64,000 nt of DNA from the NCBI RefSeq assembly GCF_000243235.1, contig NZ_JH594606.1, positions 2,290,572-2,354,571 on the forward strand. The letters are read 5' to 3'. The notes under the pieces are model-generated. The model worked only from the letters and a program-made list of their open reading frames with translations, ran no database searches and had not been told where the DNA came from. Positions 17,340 to 25,500 of the stretch are shown piece by piece. Positions within the stretch are counted from its first letter, which is position 1, and each line of letters starts with the position of its first letter. Made by a program: the position numbers and the translations under genes. The stretch comes from Gillisia limnaea DSM 15749. GTDB lineage: Bacteria > Bacteroidota > Bacteroidia > Flavobacteriales > Flavobacteriaceae.

Positions 17340-17537
17340 ATGAGTCTTCCGTCAAAGCAAATTTATAATATCCTGGTGTTTTATTCCAATAGATCCACGG
17401 AATTTAACCTACAGGCAACAAAGCAGCCTAAAAAACCAAAACCTCTAAAGACGGAGTGTTGTGAAAAATATAAAAAGGGCAAACGTTGTAAACGCTGCCC
17501 CTGTTTTGATATTCCCAAAAAAATAAAATCTACTTAA
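17340..17537 (+). CDS. small cysteine- and lysine-rich protein
   Basis: Seen: 65 residues from the ATG at 17340. The C-terminal half is TECCEKYKKGKRCKRCPC, with six cysteines in pairs within a basic stretch, preceded by a proline/lysine linker (KQPKKPKPLK). The pattern suggests a zinc-binding or nucleic-acid-binding mini-protein. I think similar short proteins occur widely in flavobacteria, but I cannot name a family. It is divergent from the DUF3050 gene and its 3' end overlaps the convergent acyl-CoA dehydrogenase gene by 8 bases. Confidence 0.6.
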   Translation: MSLPSKQIYNILVFYSNRSTEFNLQATKQPKKPKPLKTECCEKYKKGKRCKRCPCFDIPKKIKST

Positions 17538-18708
17538 ATGCCGAAATACCCGTGATATCCATTCCTGTTATCAATAAATGAATATCGTGGGTTCCTTCAT
17601 AGGTTATTACGCTTTCCAGGTTCATCATGTGTCGCATAATGCTATATTCTCCGGTAATTCCCATCGCGCCCAATATTTGTCTTGCTTCCCTGGCCACATT
17701 TAGCGCCATCGCTACATTGTTTCTTTTTGCCATAGAGATTTGGGCGGTAGTTGCCTTTCCTTCATTGCGTAAAACTCCCAGTCGCCAGGCCAGAAGCTGG
17801 GCTTTGGTAATTTCGGTGATCATTTCAGCAAGTTTTTTCTGCTGAAGCTGGAAACCGGCAATAGGTTTTCCAAATTGCATTCTTTCTTTGGAATATCTTA
17901 GTGCGGTATCGTAGCAATCCATAGCAGCACCAATGGTTCCCCAGGCAATTCCAAATCTGGCAGAATCCAGGCATCCTAGAGGAGCTCCAAGTCCGCTTTT
18001 ATTGGGAAGTAAATTTTCCTTGGGGACTTTTACATTATCAAAAATAAGTTCTCCTGTGGCGCTGGCTCGCAGGGACCATTTATTATGAGTTTCGGGAGTT
18101 GAGAATCCTTCCATTCCTCGTTCTACGATAAGTCCGTGAATCCTTCCATTTTCATCTTTTGACCACACCACAGCGATATCGGCAAAGGGTGAGTTCGAGA
18201 TCCATAGTTTAGCACCATTCAATAAATAGTGATCTCCTTTATCTTTAAAATTGGTGGTCATTCCGCCAGGATTGGACCCGTGGTCAGGCTCGGTCAAGCC
18301 AAAACATCCCATCCATTCTCCAGAGGCCAACTTGGGAAGATATTTTTTGCGTTGTTCTTCGTTGCCGTATTTGTAAATAGGATACATAACAAGAGAAGAT
18401 TGTACAGATGCTGTGGATCTTACCCCACTATCACCGCGTTCAATTTCCTGCATGATGAGTCCGTAAGAGATATGATCTAAACCAGCTCCGCCGTATTCTT
18501 CAGGGATATAAGGCCCAAAAGCACCAATTTCTGCAAGACCTTTAATGATGGATTTAGGGAATTTTGCTTCCTGTGCAGCCTCCTCAATAATAGGGGAAAC
18601 ATCACGTTTTACCCATTCCCGGGCTGCATCGCGAACCATTTTATGCTCGTCTGTCAATAAATCGTCAAGATTGTAGTAATCCGGGGCCTGAAAAAGATCT
18701 TGTTTCAT
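17530..18708 (-). CDS. acyl-CoA dehydrogenase, glutaryl-CoA dehydrogenase type
   Basis: Seen: 392 residues from the ATG at 18708, the family-like start (MKQDLFQAPDYYNLDDLLTD). Acyl-CoA dehydrogenase signatures are GCFGLTEPDHGSNPGGM, LWISNSPFADIAVVW and the FAD region QILGAMGITGEYSIMRHMMN. The catalytic glutamate lies in ITYEGTHDIHLL, near residue 370. The TYEGTHDIH ending with ITG is the form seen in glutaryl-CoA dehydrogenases, which oxidise and decarboxylate glutaryl-CoA to crotonyl-CoA in lysine and tryptophan breakdown. Substrate assignment is by resemblance. Monocistronic. Confidence 0.85.
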   Translation of the reverse strand: MKQDLFQAPDYYNLDDLLTDEHKMVRDAAREWVKRDVSPIIEEAAQEAKFPKSIIKGLAEIGAFGPYIPEEYGGAGLDHISYGLIMQEIERGDSGVRSTASVQSSLVMYPIYKYGNEEQRKKYLPKLASGEWMGCFGLTEPDHGSNPGGMTTNFKDKGDHYLLNGAKLWISNSPFADIAVVWSKDENGRIHGLIVERGMEGFSTPETHNKWSLRASATGELIFDNVKVPKENLLPNKSGLGAPLGCLDSARFGIAWGTIGAAMDCYDTALRYSKERMQFGKPIAGFQLQQKKLAEMITEITKAQLLAWRLGVLRNEGKATTAQISMAKRNNVAMALNVAREARQILGAMGITGEYSIMRHMMNLESVITYEGTHDIHLLITGMDITGISAFK

Positions 18709-18963
18709 TTGGTTTATTATTTTAGCGGCCAAATGTAACATCCGTATAAATATTCCCCTTTGTGAGAAAATCTTTCTAATGGAGGTTTCATTTGTGTTGA
18801 TTTTGTACACAAAAATAACCAACGCTTATTTAGCAACCAATTTTAATTGATTTAATATGGGCGAAGGAATCGCTAATATAAGTTGGCCAAGCAAATAAGG
18901 AGAAACTAATAGCTATAGTAAAATGGTATTTTTTTTAACCTACAAAGAATTCATTATCAAATT

Positions 18964-19680
18964 TTACATCTTCAAATAAAAGTCCTTTACCAGTTCCCTG
19001 TATTCTTCGGTGTACTGATGCCTGCTTATTTCAATGGTAAGTTCGCTTTCCTGTACCTTTACTACAGAAAATGACAACTGGAGCAAACTGCGTTTTAGCG
19101 GTGTGTTTACTGTTCCGCGAACACGGGTGATTTTGTTGGGAAAAAGATTTACGCTTTTTGCTATTTTCAGGAAATTTACTTCTTCGGAATAAGGAATGAT
19201 CACCGCAAGTTCCCCCTCATCTGAAAGTAATCCTGAAGATAATTCTGCAAGTTCTTCAAAAGGGAGTGAATCGGTAAATCTGGCTAAATTTCTTGATTCG
19301 TTCTCGGTTTTATAATCTTCAACATAGAACGGCGGATTTGAAATTATAAGGTCATACTTTTCTTCTTCCTTCATTTCTTCAGCAAATTCATCCAGAGAGG
19401 CGTGGTAGCAAAACAAGCGGTCTCCCCAATTGGAGTTTTCAAAATTATCTACACATTGCTCATAGGCATCTTCATCTAATTCCAGGGCGTCTATGAGTCC
19501 GGCATTGGATCTTTGCGCCATCATAAGTCCTATAATGCCGGTGCCGGCGCCAATGTCAAGAATGGAATAAGGATCTTTTAAATTTGCCCAGGCGCCCAAT
19601 AAAATTCCGTCGGTTCCAATTTTCATCGCACAGCGATCCTGCTCTATGGTAAATTCTTTAAAATGAAATGGTTTGGACAA
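18964..19680 (-). CDS. trmN6: tRNA1(Val) (adenine37-N6)-methyltransferase
   Basis: Seen: 238 residues. The N-terminus FHFKEFTIEQDRCAMKIGTD is diagnostic of the YfiC/TrmN6 family. SAM-binding motif I is ILDIGAGTGIIGLMMAQ and the catalytic N6-adenine motif is NPPFY. Known: it methylates A37 of tRNA-Val1. It is the last gene of an rpsP-rimM-trmN6 group on the minus strand and is separated from rimM by a short repeat-rich spacer. Confidence 0.92.
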   Translation of the reverse strand: MSKPFHFKEFTIEQDRCAMKIGTDGILLGAWANLKDPYSILDIGAGTGIIGLMMAQRSNAGLIDALELDEDAYEQCVDNFENSNWGDRLFCYHASLDEFAEEMKEEEKYDLIISNPPFYVEDYKTENESRNLARFTDSLPFEELAELSSGLLSDEGELAVIIPYSEEVNFLKIAKSVNLFPNKITRVRGTVNTPLKRSLLQLSFSVVKVQESELTIEISRHQYTEEYRELVKDFYLKM

Positions 19681-19745
19681 ATTTTCAAATGTTGAATGTT
19701 GAATGTTGAATTTTGAACCTGAAACGTTGAACTTTGAAACTTTTC
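19681..19745. repeat. degenerate TTGAA-word repeat between rimM and trmN6
   Basis: The spacer contains GTTGAAT three times, then related words TTGAACC, GTTGAAC and TTTGAAA. A similar run recurs at about 47960-48035. This style of intergenic word repeat is common in flavobacterial genomes; its origin is unclear. Confidence 0.6.
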
Positions 19746-20268
19746 AAAGATAAATTTCAATAAGCCCTGGAGGTGTTTCCAGAAGGATTATTTTATTTTT
19801 TTTGTCCACTTTTTTAATAAAATCATCATTGACCGGGATCAGGATTTCATTTCCGTTATGGTCAATTTCAAAAAGTGCCTGATAGCTGCTGTCATTTACG
19901 CCGGTTATGGTGCCAATTTTTCCAAAATTGACGTCTTCAGCGGTAAAACCGATAATCTCATGAAAATAGAATTTATCGCCTTCCAGTTCCGGAAGTTGAT
20001 CTAGTGGAAGGTAGATGTCACAACGCATAAGGTCATCGGCATCCTCTTCAGTATCCACGTCCTCAAATTTTGCACGTAAAAGATCGCTCTTGTGGAGGGA
20101 ACTTTTTTCAATAAAAAATGGAACCAGATTGTCGTTATAGTCAACGAAAACCGATTCCATTTTTGTGTAAGCTTCGGGTTCATCGGTATCGAGTTTGATC
20201 AATACTTCTCCCTTAAAACTAAATTTACTAACGATTTTCCCTAAATAGAAACATTCCTTTTTAAGCAT
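19744..20268 (-). CDS. rimM: ribosome maturation factor RimM
   Basis: Seen: 174 residues, the usual size. The N-terminal domain starts CFYLGKIVSKFSFKGEVLIK (the G-K/R-I family start) and the PRC-barrel C-terminal domain includes FYFHEIIGFTAED, GTITGVNDSSYQALFEI and ILIPVNDDFIKKVD. Known: RimM binds S19 in the 30S head and helps 16S rRNA processing. It follows rpsP by 15 bases, the conserved bacterial arrangement. Confidence 0.96.
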   Translation of the reverse strand: MLKKECFYLGKIVSKFSFKGEVLIKLDTDEPEAYTKMESVFVDYNDNLVPFFIEKSSLHKSDLLRAKFEDVDTEEDADDLMRCDIYLPLDQLPELEGDKFYFHEIIGFTAEDVNFGKIGTITGVNDSSYQALFEIDHNGNEILIPVNDDFIKKVDKKNKIILLETPPGLIEIYL

Positions 20269-20283
20269 CGTTAGAAAAGTAAA

Positions 20284-20856
20284 TTAAGCTTCTTTTTTTT
20301 CTTGAGCGGCTGCTTCCTCTGCGGTTGCTGCACCACCATCATCTGTTGGCTGAGTTCCAGCTTCTGCTTCAGCTTCCACTTCCTGAGATTTTGCTTCAGC
20401 TTCAAGCGCTTCTTTTGCGACAGCTTCACGTTTTGCATTTGCTTCTTTTTCAAGTTCAAAAGCTTTTTGCTTTGCAGCTTCCTGCTCTTTGCTTAAACCT
20501 TCTTTTTTAGCAGATACGCTTCCTTCTTTTTCATCTAACCAGGACTGAAATTTTGTTTCAGCTTGTTCTTCTGTAAGAGCTCCTTTTCTAACCCCACCTA
20601 CAAGGTGATTTTTAAGAAGTGCTCCTTTATAAGAAAGAATTGCGCGTGCAGTATCCGTTGGTTGTGCTCCGTTTTGTAGCCATTTAACCGCTCCGTCAAC
20701 ATCAAGTTCGATAGTTGCAGGATTGGTGTTTGGATTGTAGATCCCTATTTTGTCAAGGTATCTTCCGTCTCTTGGTGCACGTGAATCTGCAGCGATAATC
20801 CAGTAAAATGGTTTCCCTTTTTTACCGTGTCTTTGTAATCTAATTTTTACAGGCAT
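20284..20856 (-). CDS. rpsP: 30S ribosomal protein bS16 with long charged tail
   Basis: Seen: 190 residues. The first ~80 are a normal bS16 core ([60 protein letters not shown]). The remaining ~100 form a low-complexity tail rich in alanine, glutamate and lysine, likely helical. Known: the core binds 16S rRNA in the 30S body. Long tails of this kind are usual in Bacteroidota. It is first gene of the rpsP-rimM-trmN6 group and has a recognisable promoter box and leader hairpin. Confidence 0.97.
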   Translation of the reverse strand: MPVKIRLQRHGKKGKPFYWIIAADSRAPRDGRYLDKIGIYNPNTNPATIELDVDGAVKWLQNGAQPTDTARAILSYKGALLKNHLVGGVRKGALTEEQAETKFQSWLDEKEGSVSAKKEGLSKEQEAAKQKAFELEKEANAKREAVAKEALEAEAKSQEVEAEAEAGTQPTDDGGAATAEEAAAQEKKEA

Positions 20857-20870
20857 ATAAATTAATTTGT

Positions 20871-20885
20871 GAGGTCCCCGACCTC
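20871..20885 (-). promoter_or_regulatory. leader hairpin 5' of rpsP
   Basis: On the minus strand GAGGTC-GGG-GACCTC is a perfect 6-bp stem with a 3-base loop, 14 bases before the rpsP start codon and within the predicted transcript leader. Ribosomal protein mRNAs often carry such elements for autoregulation by the encoded protein. Confidence 0.5.
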
Positions 20886-20902
20886 GGTTATTAATAAGTC
20901 TG

Positions 20903-20910
20903 CAAAGATA
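20903..20910 (-). promoter_or_regulatory. -7 box of the rpsP promoter
   Basis: On the minus strand TATCTTTG is an exact TAnnTTTG match about 47 bases before the rpsP ATG. A TTG lies 15 bases upstream, somewhat close. Confidence 0.55.
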
Positions 20911-21143
20911 CTATATTATTCTGTTCAATCCATTTATTTTTCATTTAAAGAAGAATAAGAAATATGGAGCCGTACAGGTTCTATTTTAAATACCAGGGTG
21001 TCGTAAAAAATACTCTTGAAACATTGGGATTTTTAAAAACATTTGGAATTTTTGAAGAATAGTAACTTTTAAGTTACCATTTTGTTTAAATGGAAAAAAT
21101 TGGCAAGTAATACAATACAAAAATTATTTCGAGAAGTTTTTGC

Positions 21144-21443
21144 TTGCTCAACCAAATAAAATTCAGGACAAAATTTAAGGTCATTGAAATAATCGAAACC
21201 TATCAACAAGTACCCAAAGCATATTTGGCAGCAATGATTACCCATAAAGGATTGTATGAGGCTCGAATAAAATTAGGTTCGGATACTTGGAGAGTATTTT
21301 GCTTTTTCGACAAAGGTAAGCTGGTCATACTATTAAATGGATTTACAAAAAAGACGCAGAAAACACCAAAAAAGGAAATCGACAAAGCGGTTCGATTAAT
21401 GAAAGTATCTTACGATAAAAAAAACAAAGGAAATGGAAACTAA
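21144..21443 (+). CDS. HigB/Gp49-type toxin of a type II toxin-antitoxin pair
   Basis: Seen: 99 residues with the RelE-superfamily HigB layout: a helical N-terminus (KVIEIIETYQQVPKAYLA), GLYEARIKLGSDTWRVFCFF, LVILLNGFTKKTQKTPKKEI and a C-terminal helix. The NGFxKKTxKTP motif is typical of the Gp49/HigB family, ribosome-dependent mRNA endonucleases. Start choice is uncertain (no ATG before the conserved region; TTG used). The downstream helix-turn-helix gene overlaps its 3' end by 11 bases, the usual toxin-first HigBA order. Confidence 0.85.
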   Translation: MLNQIKFRTKFKVIEIIETYQQVPKAYLAAMITHKGLYEARIKLGSDTWRVFCFFDKGKLVILLNGFTKKTQKTPKKEIDKAVRLMKVSYDKKNKGNGN

Positions 21444-21723
21444 GAGCTGGAAAGATATAAAAGATACTGTTTACGGAAAAAAAGGAACAGAACGAAGGGA
21501 CGAACTCGATAGAGATTTTGAATCGTTCAAGATTGGTTTGCTTTTACGAAATGCACGCCAGGAAAAGAAACTGACGCAAGAGCAACTTGCAGAACTGATT
21601 GACAAAAAGCGGACATACATTTCGCGAGTAGAAAATAATGGCAGTAATCTCACCTTAAAAACCTTGTTTGAAATCGTTGAGAAAGGATTGGGCGCAAAGG
21701 TCAATATATCCATCGAAATTTAA
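21433..21723 (+). CDS. HigA-type XRE-family antitoxin
   Basis: Seen: 96 residues. An N-terminal ~35-residue arm precedes an XRE helix-turn-helix (LLLRNARQEKKLTQEQLAEL, IDKKRTYISRVENNGSNLTL) at ~38-90. Known: such antitoxins bind their toxin and repress their own promoter. Overlap with the toxin gene and the lack of other partners make the pairing secure. Confidence 0.9.
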   Translation: METKSWKDIKDTVYGKKGTERRDELDRDFESFKIGLLLRNARQEKKLTQEQLAELIDKKRTYISRVENNGSNLTLKTLFEIVEKGLGAKVNISIEI

Positions 21724-21864
21724 AAGTGGGTATTACAATAATGAACATAAGTTAAAGGCCTTTCGTTAAATGCTGTTAAAGTATTTTAAAGTCTGTTAAA
21801 CAGATCGATAGCGAATCTATTTCGTTGTAATTTTATGTGCATAAACAATTTAAAACACATAATT

Positions 21865-22311
21865 ATGGACTATACGAAAGAGGTTTCCAATAAGCTAAAT
21901 GAACTATTGGAAAAAAATTATGATGCAGAAAAGGGATATAAGACTGCCGCAGAAAATGTGAAAAACACCAGGTTAAAATCATTCTTTGAAGAAAGGGCAA
22001 AGGAACGCTATGATTTTGGACATGAATTGAAATCTGAAATAAGCAATTTCGGAGAAAAGCCGGATAAAGGCACTAGTGTAAAAGGTGATATCCATCGTTC
22101 CTGGATGAATTTAAAAGCAACTTTTTCTTCAGATAAAGAGGAAGCGATCCTGGAAGAAGCTATTAGAGGAGAAAAGGCCGCTGTAGAAGAATACAATGAG
22201 GTTTTGGAGGATGAAAAACTTCCGCCTTCCACAAAAAATCTATTGATGAAGCAGCGAAATATGATTACCGCAGCTTTAAATAAAGTGAAAACATTAGAAT
22301 TAGAAGCATAA
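21865..22311 (+). CDS. DUF2383 / PA2169-type four-helix-bundle protein
   Basis: Seen: 148 residues from the ATG at 21865 (an upstream frame adds ten unlikely residues). Four long amphipathic helices with ferritin-like spacing: VSNKLNELLEKNYDAEKGYK, FFEERAKERYDFGHELKSEI, KATFSSDKEEAILEEAIRGE plus KAAVEEYNEVLED, and the C-terminal NLLMKQRNMITAAL. Known: the family is ferritin-like and often stress-induced; its function is not settled. Monocistronic with a strong terminator. Confidence 0.85.
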   Translation: MDYTKEVSNKLNELLEKNYDAEKGYKTAAENVKNTRLKSFFEERAKERYDFGHELKSEISNFGEKPDKGTSVKGDIHRSWMNLKATFSSDKEEAILEEAIRGEKAAVEEYNEVLEDEKLPPSTKNLLMKQRNMITAALNKVKTLELEA

Positions 22312-22347
22312 TAGATCTTTTTGCAAGGATTTATTTGAATTAGCCTG

Positions 22348-22389
22348 AAACCTTCAGTTTTATGATAAACATAAGACTGAAGGTTTTTT
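22348..22389 (+). terminator. Terminator after the DUF2383 gene
   Basis: 17-base arms AAACCTTCAGTTTTATG and CATAAGACTGAAGGTTT (one G-T type mismatch) around a 5-base loop, followed by a T-run. Confidence 0.9.
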
Positions 22390-22527
22390 ATTAAAAATTA
22401 GTTGATAATTCCTTTTGGAATTATGATTTTCTACCTGTAATTTTTCCTATTTTTAAGCCAAATTTTACACCCCGTTTTTCTGTTATTCCTCCCTGGTAAT
22501 CAGCAGAAAAAAAATATTCCATAGCTA

Positions 22528-25500
22528 ATGTACTTGATTTTTGATACTGAAACCACCGGACTTCCCAAGCGATGGGATGCCCCTTTAACCGATTCTGATA
22601 ACTGGCCACGGTGCATACAAATCGCCTGGCAGGTACATGATGAAATGGGAAATCTTATCGATAATCAGGATTATCTGGTTGCACCTGAAGGTTTTAATAT
22701 TCCCTTTGATGCGGAGAAAATTCACGGAATTTCTACTCAGCTGGCCCAGACAAATGGGATTTCCCTTAGAGAAGTTCTGGAGAAGTTTAAGGTTTCCCTA
22801 TCGCAAAATAAATTTGTGGTTGGTCAAAATGTAGGTTTCGATCTTAATATCATGGGAGCCGAATACTTACGGGAAGGAATGGAAAATCCACTTGATGGTT
22901 TTCCGGTGTTGGATACCTGTACAGAAAAGACTGCTGAATATTGCAAACTTCCCGGTGGTAGATACGGAAAGTTTAAACTTCCTACCTTAACAGAGCTTCA
23001 CCAGGAGCTTTTCTCCCAGCCTTTTTCTGAAGCGCACAATGCCACGGCAGATGTGGAGGCAACCACGCGTTGCTTTTTGGAATTGATAAGAAAAGAGATC
23101 TTTACCAAAGAAGAACTCGATGTACCGGCAAATTATTTTCAGGATTTCTCTGAAGCGAATCCTAAGCCCATCCGGCTTATAGGATTAAAACATATCAACC
23201 TTAAAAAAGCTTCTGAAGAGATAAGAAAAAACCTGCGTAAAGCGCAGGATGTAGAGGTGATCTCTACAGAGGAAATCAATGAAAATCTGGAAAAACTGGA
23301 TGAGGTAAGGTTTTCACACCTGCACAATCATTCCCAGTTTTCTATTTTGCAATCTACTATCAGTATTGCAGCGCTTATAGAAGCTGCAGGGGAGGAAAAT
23401 ATGCCGGCGGTTGCTCTTACGGATCATGGGAATATGATGGGTGCCTTTCATTTCGTTAAAGAAGTGGGGATTTATAATAAAGGCATAAAAGCCAAAAATG
23501 AAGCAGCGCTTGCAAATAATGAGCCTGCGGTTGGTAAAGAATTAAAGGCGATCCTGGGATGTGAGTTTTTTGTGTGTGAAGATCATCTTGATAAGAGCAG
23601 GAAAGACAATGGATATCAAATTGTGATCCTGGCAAAAAGCAAGAAAGGATATCACAATCTGGCAAAAATGGCTTCTCTGGCCTATACCGAAGGATTTTAC
23701 TACGTTCCCAGGATAGATAGGGAAGTGATCAAAAAATATAAGGAGGATCTTATCGTGCTTACCGGAAATCTATACGGGGAAGTTCCCGGGAAGATCCTGA
23801 ACGTTGGAGAAAATCAGGCAGAGGAAGCGCTTTTGTGGTGGAAGGAAACATTTGGGGAAGATCTTTATATAGAATTGATGCGCCACAACCAGGAAGAGGA
23901 AAACCGGGTTAATGAGGTGCTGGTGCAATTTGCCAAAAAACATGGGGTGAAGCTGGTTGCGTCCAACAATACCTATTACCGGGATCAGGAAGATGCCAAT
24001 GCCCATGACATTCTACTTTGTGTAAAGGATGGTGAAAAACAGGCCACGCCTATAGGTCGCGGCCGGGGATACCGCTATGGATTGCCAAACAACGAATATT
24101 TTTTCAAGAGTGATGCCGAGATGAAATCCCTTTTCAGGGATTTACCGGAAGCCATTTCTAATATTCAGGAAGTGGTGGATAAGATTGAACCTTATGAACT
24201 GGCCCGGGATGTTTTATTACCTGCATTCGATATTCCTGAGGAATTTCTTGTGGAAGAGGATAAAGCCGATGGAGGAAAACGGGGTGAAAATGCATTCTTG
24301 AAACATCTTACCTATGAAGGAGCAAGGAAACGATATCCTGAAATTACAGAAGAAATTAAAACCCGACTGGATTTTGAACTTTCGGTAATTGAGAATACCG
24401 GATATCCGGGTTATTTTCTTATTACCGAAGATTTTATACGGGCGGCACGGGCGATGGATGTTTCGGTTGGCCCGGGCCGGGGATCGGCAGCGGGAAGTGT
24501 AGTTGCTTATTGCCTCTGGATCACCAATATTGATCCTTTAAAGTACGATTTGCTTTTTGAGAGATTTTTGAATCCGGACAGGGTGAGCATGCCCGATATC
24601 GATATTGATTTTGACGATGAAGGCCGAAGCCGCGTGATGGATTATGTGATCAAGAAATATGGATCTAATCAAGTGGCGCAAATCATCACTTATGGTACCA
24701 TGGCAGCTAAATCGGCTATTCGTGATACCGCAAGGGTGCTGGATCTTCCTTTAAATGAAGCAGACAGGATATCGAAATTGATCCCAAATATGTCCAAACT
24801 GGCCAAGATCTTTGGGCAAAGTGATAAGGAATTAAAAAAGAATTTCCGAAGTGAAGATCTTGAAAAGGTCAATCAACTTTTAAACATTTCCGAAGGAGAC
24901 GATCTGGAGGCGCAAACCGTTAACCAGGCCAGGATCCTGGAAGGCTCGGTAAGAAATACGGGGATCCATGCCTGTGGAGTGATCATTACACCCAGCGATA
25001 TAACCAATTTTGTTCCGGTTGCACTTGCAAAAGATTCCGATCTCTATGTTACCCAGTTCGATAACTCGGTGGTAGAAAGTGCGGGATTGTTGAAAATGGA
25101 CTTTTTGGGACTAAAGACCCTTACACTTATAAAGGATACCGTAAAAATTGTAAAAGGTCGTCACGATATAGATCTGGATCCGGACACTTTTCCTCTGGAT
25201 GATGAAAAAACCTATGAGCTTTTCCAGCGTGGGGAGACCGTAGGGATTTTTCAATATGAATCTCCGGGGATGCAAAAGCATATGAAAGATTTGAAACCTA
25301 CGGTTTTTGATGATCTTATCGCTATGAATGCGCTTTACAGGCCAGGTCCAATGGAATATATTCCAAGTTTTATCAAGCGGAAGCACGGGGATGAGGAAAT
25401 TGCCTATGATCTTCCCGACATGGAAGAATACCTAAAAGAAACCTACGGAATTACAGTCTACCAGGAGCAGGTGATGTTGCTTTCTCAAAAACTTGCAGGT

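Noticed and set aside
20271-20510. Extra small genes inside the rpsP tail region
   Set aside because: These frames arise from the low-complexity Ala/Glu/Lys tail of bS16 read in other frames.
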